64,000 nt of DNA, taken from contig NZ_AP029023.1 in NCBI RefSeq assembly GCF_037076555.1, positions 1,674,001 to 1,738,000 on the forward strand, written 5' to 3'. Positions 1 through 8,170 of the stretch are shown piece after piece. How positions within the stretch are numbered: position 1 is the stretch's first letter; each line of letters opens with the position of its first letter. The notes below the pieces were generated by a model that was not told the origin of the DNA, ran no database searches, and saw only the letters and a list, made by a program, of their open reading frames with translations. The position numbers were made by a program, and so were the translations under genes. Origin of the DNA: Methylophilus sp. DW102 (GTDB lineage Bacteria; Pseudomonadota; Gammaproteobacteria; Burkholderiales; Methylophilaceae).

Positions 1-1
1 C

Positions 2-982
2 CGGGCGCTGGATTGGATGCACGACGCTGTGGCCTTGGTCAACCAGCAAGGCACGCCTCAACTGATCAGCAATATTTGCCGTCACCGGCAAGCAGTCATG
101 CTCAATGGACAAGGCAATACGCAACATATCGTATGTCCGTTGCATCGCTGGACATACGACCTGAGCGGACAATTGCTCGGCGCCCCGCATTTTGAGCAAA
201 CCCCTTGCCTGCACCTTGAAAAACAATCCCTGACAGAATGGCAAGGCCTGCTTTTTAAAGCGAACGAGACCACCGCCAAACAAAAAGGTCTGGAGATTAG
301 CCAGGTGTTAAAAACGCTTGGTTGCAAGCAAGACTTTGACTTCACCGGCTATTATTTTGATTCGGCGATTGTGGATCACTATGATTTCAACTGGAAGACT
401 TTTATCGAAGTCTACCTGGAAGACTATCATGTAGGCCCCTTCCACCCTGGCCTGAACCAGTTTGTTGATTGTGGTGAACTGCACTGGGAATTTGGCGAAC
501 ACTACAGTGTACAAACCGTGGGCTACAAACCACTGCCAGATTACAGCCTGTCGCCAGTCTACAAGCATTGGCAACAAACGGTCACCGATTACCAGCAAGG
601 CACCGCGCCTAAATACGGCGCCATCTGGTTCGTCATGTATCCTTTCCTGATGATCGAGTGGTACCCCAATGTGTTGGTCGTCTCGCACATCATCCCGACC
701 GGCGTCGAGTCCTGCAAAAACGTGGTCGAATTTTACTATCCAGAAGATATTGCGCTGTTTGAACGTGAGTATATCAAAGCGCAGCAAGCGGCCTATTTTG
801 AAACCGCAGTAGAAGACAAAGAAATCTGCCAGCGTATGCAGGATGGCCGCAAAGGCTTGTATCTGCTAGGTAAAGATGAGCGTGGCCCCTATCAGCACCC
901 GATGGAAACAGGACTGGAACACTTCCATCAATGGTATCGCCGCCAGATGGAACCGCATCTACCCGCCCACTTGCCACGCTAA
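2..982 (+). CDS. Rieske-type ring-hydroxylating oxygenase, alpha subunit (5' end outside window)
   Basis: Non-haem iron oxygenase that would insert oxygen into an organic substrate using electrons from a separate reductase. The open frame continues past the left edge, so the true start lies outside; the first internal ATG is at 17. Near the N-terminus is a Rieske [2Fe-2S] signature, a CRH pair followed about 17 residues later by CPLH. Further on, the stretch around FIEVYLEDYHV followed by FHPGL matches the catalytic iron site of the alpha-subunit family, where two His and a later Asp bind mononuclear iron. No reductase or beta subunit gene follows; the next gene is a permease. The overall type resembles the carnitine/choline monooxygenase-like branch, but the substrate cannot be told from sequence. 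The family call is firm and the specificity is open. Confidence 0.85.
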   Translation, partial: RALDWMHDAVALVNQQGTPQLISNICRHRQAVMLNGQGNTQHIVCPLHRWTYDLSGQLLGAPHFEQTPCLHLEKQSLTEWQGLLFKANETTAKQKGLEISQVLKTLGCKQDFDFTGYYFDSAIVDHYDFNWKTFIEVYLEDYHVGPFHPGLNQFVDCGELHWEFGEHYSVQTVGYKPLPDYSLSPVYKHWQQTVTDYQQGTAPKYGAIWFVMYPFLMIEWYPNVLVVSHIIPTGVESCKNVVEFYYPEDIALFEREYIKAQQAAYFETAVEDKEICQRMQDGRKGLYLLGKDERGPYQHPMETGLEHFHQWYRRQMEPHLPAHLPR

Positions 983-1008
983 CCGAACATCCATCTTACT
1001 GTTTCCGC

Positions 1009-1908
1009 TTGAAAAAACCACCTTCCCCACGCTCCTGGCACCCCAAACATTGGCAGCTGGGTAGCTACTGGATGTTGCTGGCAGGCTTGGGGTTTGCCAT
1101 CATGGGCGCATTTGTCAAAGCAGGCGCAGCACGCTTCACCACCAGTGAACTGGTGTTTTACCGCTCAGCCTTTGGCTTTGTGATGATTGCCGCCATCGTT
1201 TATGGTCAAGGCAAGCAGATAAAAACACCACTACTCAATATGCAGTTACGCAGGGCCGGCGTGGGGTTCACGGCCTTGCTGCTATTTTTCTATGCCATCG
1301 CGCATTTACCGCTGGCCACAGCCATTACACTCAATTACACCTCACCTATGTTCCTCGCCCTGCTCTCCCCCTGGCTGCTCACAGGTGACCAGCCACTGAC
1401 GCGCCAACAGCGATTGAGGCTTAATCTATGCGTGGTGGGAGGCTTTATTGGCATTTGCCTGCTCTTGCAACCCACATTCCATCGCGAGCAATGGCTGGCC
1501 GGAGGCGTCGGCCTGCTCTCAGGCATTGGGGCAGCGCTCGCCTATGTCCACGTCAAACAACTGGGGATACAAGGCGAACCCGACTGGCGTACCGTCTTTT
1601 ACTTCACACTGTTGTGCACGATTGCCAGTGGCGGCTGGATGTTGATCGACCATGTCACCCCCCTACGCTGGCAAGACCTGCCATTATTGTGCGGTCTCGG
1701 CCTGTCGGCAACCCTGAGCCAACTGGCGCTTACCCGCGCTTACCGCACAGGCAACACCTTGACGGTGGCAAGCATGGCTTATAGCACCATCGTCTTTGCC
1801 ACCCTGCTTGGGATGCTCTTCTGGGCAGAAGCCCTGAGTCTGCTTGAAACAGCAGGCATGCTGCTGATTATCGCCTTTGGTGTTTTAAGTACCCGCAGCC
1901 GCGCTTAA
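1009..1908 (+). CDS. EamA/DMT-family inner-membrane transporter
   Basis: A drug/metabolite transporter superfamily permease of about 299 residues with roughly ten hydrophobic helices in two similar halves, as expected for an EamA repeat pair. It would export or import a small metabolite across the inner membrane. I prefer the TTG at 1009 because the upstream ATG at 931 lies inside the preceding oxygenase gene and would add a polar leader that reads like out-of-frame sequence; an ATG at 1071 would remove part of the first helix. No strong Shine-Dalgarno is visible before 1009. The gene is 26 bp downstream of the Rieske oxygenase on the same strand, so co-transcription is likely. A bidirectional hairpin follows at 1947-1980. 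The substrate is unknown. Confidence 0.8.
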   Translation: MKKPPSPRSWHPKHWQLGSYWMLLAGLGFAIMGAFVKAGAARFTTSELVFYRSAFGFVMIAAIVYGQGKQIKTPLLNMQLRRAGVGFTALLLFFYAIAHLPLATAITLNYTSPMFLALLSPWLLTGDQPLTRQQRLRLNLCVVGGFIGICLLLQPTFHREQWLAGGVGLLSGIGAALAYVHVKQLGIQGEPDWRTVFYFTLLCTIASGGWMLIDHVTPLRWQDLPLLCGLGLSATLSQLALTRAYRTGNTLTVASMAYSTIVFATLLGMLFWAEALSLLETAGMLLIIAFGVLSTRSRA

Positions 1909-1946
1909 AGCCATCCCAAGGCCTTACCCTCTCCCAAAGTGCAATA

Positions 1947-1980
1947 AAAAAGTCATTCTTATTGCTAAGAATGACTTTTT
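1947..1980. terminator. Bidirectional rho-independent terminator
   Basis: A perfect 15-bp stem (1947-1961 with 1966-1980) with a TTGC loop, flanked by A and T runs on the two sides. It sits between the converging permease gene and the response-regulator gene and can end transcription from both. Confidence 0.85.
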
Positions 1981-2012
1981 ATTAAAGACCTAAGCTGGTT
2001 TTAATTGAGCGC

Positions 2013-2645
2013 TTATGGCTCCAGCAAGCCACAACGCATGGCAATCAGCGCAATCTCGGCAGAGTTTTGTGCGTTGAGTTTTTGTTTGATGTTATACAGG
2101 TGCGTGCCCACGGTACGCGGACTCAAAAACAAGGTTTCAGCAATCTCGTTGGTGGATTTGCCTCGCGCCAGCGACATAAACACTTCAAACTCACGTTCGC
2201 TGAGCACATCGACCGGATTTTGCTCACCTGATAATTGCTGAATCGCCATTTGCTGGGCCACGCTGGCTTCAAGATACTTTTTGCCTTGTGCCACACTGCG
2301 GATGGCTTTGATCAACTCTTCCGCCGCACTGCGTTTGGTGACATAGCCCATCGCACCGGCATTTAGCACGCGCTTGGGATGCACGGAGTCTTCATGTGCA
2401 GACAGTACAAGGATACGCGCGTGGCTGTCTTTGGCGAGAATCCGCTCAATCGCCTCCATGCCGCCGATACCAGGCATGGTGATATCCATCACCACCACTT
2501 GCGGATGATGCTCCTGATAGGCCTTGATGGCTGCCTCGCCGCTTTCAGCCTCAGCAATCACCTTGATATCCTGGTCGGACTCCAGCAACATTTTAAAACC
2601 CATCCTGACCACGGCATGGTCATCCACCAGCATTACACTAATCAC
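2013..2645 (-). CDS. NarL/FixJ-family response regulator
   Basis: A 210-residue DNA-binding response regulator. The receiver domain (about 1-120) shows the acidic pair D8-D9, the phospho-acceptor D54 in VVMDITMPG, a conserved Ser near 81 and the conserved Lys near 103. A LuxR-type helix-turn-helix follows (about 145-205, LSEREFEVF and the later SPRTVGTHL). The start is a GTG at 2645, supported by the purine-rich GGGGAG a few bases upstream. It lies 17 bp downstream of the sensor kinase gene on the same strand and is almost certainly its partner. Target genes cannot be deduced. Because the kinase is MoxY-like, a role in methanol-oxidation control is possible but unproven. Confidence 0.93.
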   Translation of the reverse strand: MISVMLVDDHAVVRMGFKMLLESDQDIKVIAEAESGEAAIKAYQEHHPQVVVMDITMPGIGGMEAIERILAKDSHARILVLSAHEDSVHPKRVLNAGAMGYVTKRSAAEELIKAIRSVAQGKKYLEASVAQQMAIQQLSGEQNPVDVLSEREFEVFMSLARGKSTNEIAETLFLSPRTVGTHLYNIKQKLNAQNSAEIALIAMRCGLLEP

Positions 2646-2662
2646 ACTTGTCTCCCCTTTAT

Positions 2663-4000
2663 TTATGCTGATTGTATAGGCAACCGAACTTCCAGGGTGG
2701 TTCCACGGCCAGCATCTGGCTGCGAAACTACTTTAAATTGCCCATGCAATGCTTGTACACGTTCACGCATGCCCAGCAAGCCAAAATGCTTGGTCTGGTC
2801 CACGTTGTCGATATGCATCCCCACGCCATCATCACAGATCATCAGGCGCAAGCCATCCTTATCCAGCAGCAAATGCACATTGATACATTGTGCATGCGCG
2901 TGCTTGATGGCGTTATTCACCGCCTCTTGCACAATGCGGTAAAGATTGATGTTCACATTCTCGCCCATGGGCTGAAACTCGCCAGAGACATGCAGCTGTA
3001 TGCTTAATTCTGGATGCTGCGCCTGGTAACCAGATATCATATCGCGCAAGGTTTCCACCAGGCCCATATTATCCATGGCGGCCGGACGTAACTGGCGGAT
3101 GATATTGTGCATGCCGTCGTAAATATGGTTGGCCGCCGCCACGATGGTCTGCGCATTGGCGGAGATATCAGGCGTGGTCGCCTTGGTTTTGTTCACAATA
3201 GCCACGGCAAAGGTTTTGATCGCGGTCACATACTGGCCGAGCTCATCATGCAGCTCACGCGCCAGGCTGCGCCGCTCGTCTTCAATATGCTGCTGTATCA
3301 GTTGCGTGAGCTGGCGGTTTTGCTCCAACTGGCGCTCGGCATCCAGCGAGACAGCCATCTGGTTCAAGCTTTGGCCAATACGGTCAAACTCGGGCAAAGA
3401 GAAGCGCTCCAGGCGCGTTGTCAAATCACCCTGCTCTATGCGGTTAATCGCACGCAAAATATGCCTGACCGGGCGCAAGGCATGACTCAGCAAGCCATAT
3501 ACCAGCAAGTTGAGCAGCACAAAAAAACCAATGCCCATAATCATCAATTGCCGAAACCCGGACCAAGCCTCCCGAATCGAGCCTTCTGCACTGGAGTGAA
3601 CAATCAGCACCCCATACCGCACGCGGCGCGTCACGGTTTCGACCTTGGGGGCCACCAGACGTACAAACCATTGTGGCGGGATGACCTCAGATTTAAAAGT
3701 GGAGCCGGGAGAAAGATACAACGGGTTATTGGCGTAGTCATACAACTCAATCCGGCTGCTGCGCACATAGCCCAAAGAGCGTAAAAAGTCCTGCAACACA
3801 TAATGCGTCGGCCCCAGGCTGGGATTCATGGCAGAACTGACAATCACCGTATCGAGCAATTGCACCGTTACCCGCGTAGCCGCCTCCACCCGCTCACGAA
3901 TACTGTCTTTGGTGTCGCGCACCAACACCACGCCTGCCGCGACCAAAAAAGCCAGCGACAGCATGGTGACTAAAAGATTTAACCTGAAACGTAAACTCAT
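2663..4000 (-). CDS. Membrane sensor histidine kinase with LapD/MoxY-type N-terminal domain
   Basis: A NarX/UhpB-type sensor kinase of about 445 residues. One membrane helix lies near the N-terminus, followed by a roughly 120-residue periplasmic segment that reads like the LapD_MoxY_N domain, then a second helix, a HAMP linker (ALRPVRHILRAIN onward), a HisKA_3 dimerisation segment with the phospho-acceptor His in ARELHDELGQ, and a HATPase domain whose N box is IVQEAVNNAIKHA. ATG 4000 is chosen; a TTG at 4021, preceded by AGGG, is an alternative that adds seven residues. It is transcribed just ahead of the response regulator, forming a complete two-component system. The MoxY name comes from a methanol-utilisation sensor, so methanol or a related signal is a reasonable guess only. 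Confidence 0.9.
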   Translation of the reverse strand: MSLRFRLNLLVTMLSLAFLVAAGVVLVRDTKDSIRERVEAATRVTVQLLDTVIVSSAMNPSLGPTHYVLQDFLRSLGYVRSSRIELYDYANNPLYLSPGSTFKSEVIPPQWFVRLVAPKVETVTRRVRYGVLIVHSSAEGSIREAWSGFRQLMIMGIGFFVLLNLLVYGLLSHALRPVRHILRAINRIEQGDLTTRLERFSLPEFDRIGQSLNQMAVSLDAERQLEQNRQLTQLIQQHIEDERRSLARELHDELGQYVTAIKTFAVAIVNKTKATTPDISANAQTIVAAANHIYDGMHNIIRQLRPAAMDNMGLVETLRDMISGYQAQHPELSIQLHVSGEFQPMGENVNINLYRIVQEAVNNAIKHAHAQCINVHLLLDKDGLRLMICDDGVGMHIDNVDQTKHFGLLGMRERVQALHGQFKVVSQPDAGRGTTLEVRLPIQSA

Positions 4001-4091
4001 GGAGAGTGATGATAATCGCAATTGCCCTATTAGACTTTAACTACCGCGCATTCTCACAGCGTAAAATCATTAAATTCAACCAATCCGGCGC

Positions 4092-4904
4092 TTAGTCTTT
4101 AATCTTCAAAGCATCCCATTCCTTGGGTTTAGGCGGGTAAGCCAATGGCAGTTGGTTCAGCGTCTCCAGCAACAAACGTGAAATCAGCAGATTGCGGTTG
4201 GTTTTGGAATTGGCCGGGATCACGTACCAGGGCGCATGTTCGGTAGAAGTGGCTTGCAAGGCAGACTCATACGCTTGCATATAATCCTCCCAAAGCGCCC
4301 GCTCCTCCAGGTCTTTTGGATTAAATTTCCAATGCTTAGTCGGTTCATCCAGACGCTCTTGCAGGCGCTCCTTTTGCTCTTCTTTCGAGATATGTAAAAA
4401 ACACTTGATCAGTGTCGTGCCCGTCTCGGTCAACATACGCTCAAAATCGTTGATTTGCTGATAACGGCGCTTGCATTCCACCTCATCAATCCAGCCATGC
4501 ACCTTCACAACCAGCACATCTTCATAATGACTACGGTTAAAAATCACCAACTCACCGTTTGCCGGCACCTGCGCATGCACCCGCCATAAATAATCATGCG
4601 CCAGCTCATCAGCGCTAGGCGCTTTAAAACTCGCCAGACGAATGCCTAACGGGTCACAAGCACTGAACACATGCTTCACTGTGCCATCCTTGCCGCTGGT
4701 ATCCATGCCCTGCAACAGCAAAATCACCTTATGCTTGCCCTCAGCATGCAAAATATCCTGCCGCGCATTAATTGCCTCAGTCAGTTTTGCCAACTCGGCC
4801 AAATCCTGCGCTTTATCTTCACTCCGCGCTGAGCGGTCATCGGGAGAATATTGCTTGAGGGAGAATTTTTTAGGGTTGACGCGGTATTTTTCCAGCTTTT
4901 CCAT
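4092..4904 (-). CDS. ppk2: Polyphosphate kinase 2 family protein
   Basis: A 270-residue PPK2-family phosphotransferase, which moves phosphate between polyphosphate and nucleotides (AMP, ADP or GDP depending on class) in the cytoplasm. It has a Walker A-like GMDTSGKDG at 66-74, a Walker B-like VIFNRSHYEDVL region and the basic lid motif that follows, all typical of a single-domain PPK2. ATG 4904 (MEKLEKYRV) is chosen; the longer frame starts with an unsupported TTG at 4946. The subfamily length suggests class III or class I, but the nucleotide preference cannot be read with certainty. It stands alone, with the converging unknown gene at 5000-5755 upstream on the same strand and the sensor kinase downstream. 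Confidence 0.92.
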   Translation of the reverse strand: MEKLEKYRVNPKKFSLKQYSPDDRSARSEDKAQDLAELAKLTEAINARQDILHAEGKHKVILLLQGMDTSGKDGTVKHVFSACDPLGIRLASFKAPSADELAHDYLWRVHAQVPANGELVIFNRSHYEDVLVVKVHGWIDEVECKRRYQQINDFERMLTETGTTLIKCFLHISKEEQKERLQERLDEPTKHWKFNPKDLEERALWEDYMQAYESALQATSTEHAPWYVIPANSKTNRNLLISRLLLETLNQLPLAYPPKPKEWDALKIKD

Positions 4905-4999
4905 GAGGCCTGCCAAGATGACAAAATCACAAGCAGTGTATCTCAAGCTGAGAGGGTTGCAAAAGGTAGAGACAACTTAGGATCACAACGCATTGCTCC

Positions 5000-5755
5000 C
5001 TACTCGGCTAAATTACACTCCCATGCCAACGGAGAAAAGCTAAATTTCTGACGCATTTCACGTCCCGTAAATACGTGAAGCTGGGGAGAGCGTCTTGCCA
5101 TACAGACAATGTAAATAAACCATTCGGAGTTTTCATCAGCAAATTTTGACTCATTTCTAGTGATAAAAAACCTGGGCTCTGGGTTGTCAGTTCCCTTTAC
5201 TTCAATGAATCTAGTAACTGTATCTTTTATTGCCAAAAGATCGTACCCTAGATTCTCGTTTTGACGGTCATCTACTTGAAAACCATCTTTCTTGAGAGAG
5301 TTAGTTACATGCTTAATGGCAGCATCCTCGATCTCTTTTCGAGTTGCAGCATCAGGAAAACCTCCGCCGATCATAGCAATTTTGGGCTCCTCAACGGACG
5401 CTAAGAACAAAACGCCTGCGACCTCCTCAGGCTTTCGATTGCCAAGATGATATTCAATCGTTTCTTTGTCATATCTGATTTCGGTGGTGCGAAACAGACC
5501 AAGATACTCCCACTTATTGACACCACGTTTAACATAAGCGGGCACAACGGCTCCTGACTCTAAAAAGAGTCGCGCCCTTCCCTCAACCCTAGGACCTTTT
5601 CCAAATACGACTGCATCAGGAGCATCGGGATTCAAATCCATACGAAGTGCCAAACCCTTCACTACATTCAGCTTAGTTCGAATGTAATCGTCTCCACCAG
5701 CTGTTAGTTTCGCAAGCTCTTGAGTGGTAATAGTCTTAGACAATCGGTGCTCCAT
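5000..5755 (-). CDS. Unknown protein with DUF3883-like PD-(D/E)XK nuclease fold at the C-terminus
   Basis: A 251-residue protein of unknown function. Its C-terminal half (about 140-235) carries GYDLLAIKD followed by FIEVKGT, giving D172, E185 and K187 in the pattern of restriction-endonuclease-like folds and of DUF3883, then FFITRNE. The N-terminal part (about 15-120) is predicted by eye to be beta-rich and is not a domain I can name; it might be a ligand- or modified-base reader. Base composition is visibly more AT-rich than the neighbouring genes, and an AT-rich non-coding stretch of about 190 bp lies upstream, suggesting acquisition by transfer. No methyltransferase or other defence partner is adjacent. 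There is no clear Shine-Dalgarno before ATG 5755. A nuclease or defence function is inference. Confidence 0.65.
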   Translation of the reverse strand: MEHRLSKTITTQELAKLTAGGDDYIRTKLNVVKGLALRMDLNPDAPDAVVFGKGPRVEGRARLFLESGAVVPAYVKRGVNKWEYLGLFRTTEIRYDKETIEYHLGNRKPEEVAGVLFLASVEEPKIAMIGGGFPDAATRKEIEDAAIKHVTNSLKKDGFQVDDRQNENLGYDLLAIKDTVTRFIEVKGTDNPEPRFFITRNESKFADENSEWFIYIVCMARRSPQLHVFTGREMRQKFSFSPLAWECNLAE

Positions 5756-5940
5756 GAAAACTATAACGCTTCTATTTTTTGCATACTTTAAAGCAAATAT
5801 TACATTTTATTTATATATGCTTGTATAAACACTTATAGTTAAATCTATTAGCACTCACAAAAAATTTAACTTTTTATACAAAAGGTAGATTAGTTATCCG
5901 AAAGCACTTCTAAAGCTTAAGCTGTGCGTGCTTCCTAATA

Positions 5941-5969
5941 AAAAACGCCAGCATAACACTGGCGTTTTT
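5941..5969 (-). terminator. Terminator of typA
   Basis: An 11-bp stem AAAAACGCCAG/CTGGCGTTTTT (5941-5951 with 5959-5969) with a 7-base loop and a T tract on the minus-strand 3' side. It lies 15 bp past the typA stop codon. Confidence 0.8.
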
Positions 5970-5984
5970 TATACTGAGCAGAGC

Positions 5985-7793
5985 TTAGTCTTTAGAAGCA
6001 CGTTTACGCTCGTGCTCTAACAGGTAGCGTTTACGCAGACGGATGGTTTTTGGTGTGATTTCGACCAATTCGTCATCGTCAATAAACTCTACGGCACTTT
6101 CCAGGCTTAGCGAGACTGGCGGGATCAAACGCACCGCTTCGTCTGTACCAGAAGCACGTACGTTTGTGAGTTGTTTGCCCTTGATCGGGTTAACGACCAG
6201 GTCATTGTCGCGGCTATGAATACCGATGATCATGCCTTCATACAGTCGGTCGCCTGGGCTAGAGAACATTTTGCCGCGATCTTGCAGCTTCCATAAGGCA
6301 TAGGCAACGGCCTCACCTTGTTCAGCTGAAATAAGTACGCCATTACGACGGCCTGGCATGTCTGCTTTTACCGGGGCATATTCGTCAAAAATATGCGCCA
6401 TCAACCCTGTACCACGGGTTAAGGTTAAGAACTCACCTTGGAAACCAATCAGGCCGCGTGCTGGGATGCGGTATTCCAAACGTGTGCGACCGTTACCATC
6501 AGATTCCATGTTAGTCATTTCACCGCGACGACGGCCTAACTCCTCCATGACCGCGCCCTGATTTTCATCTTCAACGTCTACAGTCAGGATTTCATAAGGC
6601 TCACATTTTTCGCCATTGATTTCTCTGAACACAACGCGTGGTTTACCTACAGCAATTTCAAAGCCTTCACGACGCATGTTTTCCAGCAAAATGGTCAGGT
6701 GCAACTCACCACGACCAGACACACGGAAAACATCGGTGTCTTCAGTATCTTCAACGCGCAAAGCCACGTTAACCAACAACTCTTTGGTTAAACGATCACG
6801 AATTTGACGTGAGGTGATGAACTTACCTTCAGTCCCTGCTAATGGTGAGGTATTGACCATAAAGTCCATGGTCAAAGTCGGCTCATCTACGCCCAGATGT
6901 GGCAAACCAACAGGTTTGTCGCGATCACAGATGGTGAAACCAATACCGATTTCTTCGATCCCTGAAATGATCACAATGTCGCCTGCTTCGGCTTCTTCAA
7001 CCGGCACACGCTCCAAACCTCTAAAACCGAGCACTTGGTTAATACGGCCTTGTGCGACCTGTTCATCTTCGCGCATCACTGCTACGACTTGGCCTGGCTT
7101 GATACGACCATTAGTGATACGACCAACGCCCAAACGACCTGTATATGTCGAATAGTCCAAGGCTGAAATTTGCAATTGCAATGGAGCATCGCTGTTGCCT
7201 TTTGGCGGCTCAACGTGACTCAAAATCGTTTCAAACAAGGCACGCATATTGTCTGAAGGATTTTTCAGGTCCAGCGTTGCAAAACCATTCAAGGCAGAGG
7301 CATAGACCACAGGGAAGTCTAATTGCTCATCCGTTGCACCCAAATTGGCAAACAAATCAAAAGTGTGGTTGATCACCCAATCCGGACGGGCACTTGGACG
7401 GTCTACCTTGTTAATCACGACAATAGGCTTCAAACCTAGTGCCAGTGCTTTCTTCGTCACGAAACGGGTTTGTGGCATGGGGCCGTCAACGGCATCCACC
7501 AACAGCAATACGCCATCCACCATACCCAATACACGCTCTACCTCACCACCAAAGTCGGCGTGGCCCGGGGTATCAACGATATTGATATGCGTGCCTTCAT
7601 ACGTTAAGGCGGTGTTTTTGGCCAAAATGGTAATGCCACGCTCTTTTTCGAGATCATTGCTATCCATCACACGCTCAGTCACCGCTTGGTGTGAGGCAAA
7701 AGTACCTGACTGTTGAAGTAGCTTATCGACCATGGTGGTTTTACCGTGGTCAACGTGGGCGATAATTGCGATATTTCTTAAATTGCGTGCCAT
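5985..7793 (-). CDS. typA: Translational GTPase TypA/BipA
   Basis: A ribosome-binding GTPase of the elongation-factor family involved in ribosome assembly at low temperature and in stress adaptation. About 602 residues, the normal family length. The G1 motif AHVDHGKTT, the switch segment ending in RGITI, the G3 motif DTPGHAD and the G4 motif NKVD are all intact, followed by the beta-barrel, EF-G-like and C-terminal domains. The ATG at 7793 gives the usual start MARNLRNIAII; an ATG at 7805 would add four residues and neither has a strong ribosome site. It is divergent from rhlE, and both products act on RNA or the ribosome. A terminator follows at 5941-5969. Confidence 0.97.
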   Translation of the reverse strand: MARNLRNIAIIAHVDHGKTTMVDKLLQQSGTFASHQAVTERVMDSNDLEKERGITILAKNTALTYEGTHINIVDTPGHADFGGEVERVLGMVDGVLLLVDAVDGPMPQTRFVTKKALALGLKPIVVINKVDRPSARPDWVINHTFDLFANLGATDEQLDFPVVYASALNGFATLDLKNPSDNMRALFETILSHVEPPKGNSDAPLQLQISALDYSTYTGRLGVGRITNGRIKPGQVVAVMREDEQVAQGRINQVLGFRGLERVPVEEAEAGDIVIISGIEEIGIGFTICDRDKPVGLPHLGVDEPTLTMDFMVNTSPLAGTEGKFITSRQIRDRLTKELLVNVALRVEDTEDTDVFRVSGRGELHLTILLENMRREGFEIAVGKPRVVFREINGEKCEPYEILTVDVEDENQGAVMEELGRRRGEMTNMESDGNGRTRLEYRIPARGLIGFQGEFLTLTRGTGLMAHIFDEYAPVKADMPGRRNGVLISAEQGEAVAYALWKLQDRGKMFSSPGDRLYEGMIIGIHSRDNDLVVNPIKGKQLTNVRASGTDEAVRLIPPVSLSLESAVEFIDDDELVEITPKTIRLRKRYLLEHERKRASKD

Positions 7794-7848
7794 GTGAACT
7801 GCCATCTGTTTGGAAAGGGCGCGATTTTATCACAAATCAACTAAATAA

Positions 7849-7876
7849 TTGACTTTTAAAATAAAATGGATATACT
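7849..7876 (+). promoter_or_regulatory. Sigma70-type promoter for rhlE
   Basis: TTGACT (7849-7854) and TATACT (7871-7876) are separated by 16 bp, a near-consensus promoter pointing to rhlE. Transcription from about 7883 would give a leader near 290 nt. The rest of 7884-8170 holds small inverted repeats, AGCAAC with GTTGCT and GATAAC with GTTATC, but no gene I can support. Confidence 0.6.
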
Positions 7877-8170
7877 GCGAGCAACTTTAAAGCGTTGCTG
7901 GTGCTCTACTAGCCCAATACGTTTTAAATTCATTGCCCTGACCTGTCGATAACTCGCGAATTTTTGAGGTTATCATCTTTAGATGAAGTCTTGATGACAC
8001 CATCTTCTTTTATCGGTTAGTGGCCATGCCCAAGCGCCGGTAAAAGCAATCCATTCCTGATTTTGCTTTCGCTCAGCAAGTACTACATGCGCACTTTGTG
8101 CAATGTAATTGACTGGCTTTGCATTTGCTTTACTAGCGCCCTTTTTAATTGTTGATGAAAGGGACATTCC

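Noticed and set aside
7979..8167. Minus-strand open frame of 62 codons upstream of rhlE
   Set aside because: It has purines directly next to its ATG rather than at a useful distance, no recognisable domain, and lies in the probable rhlE leader.
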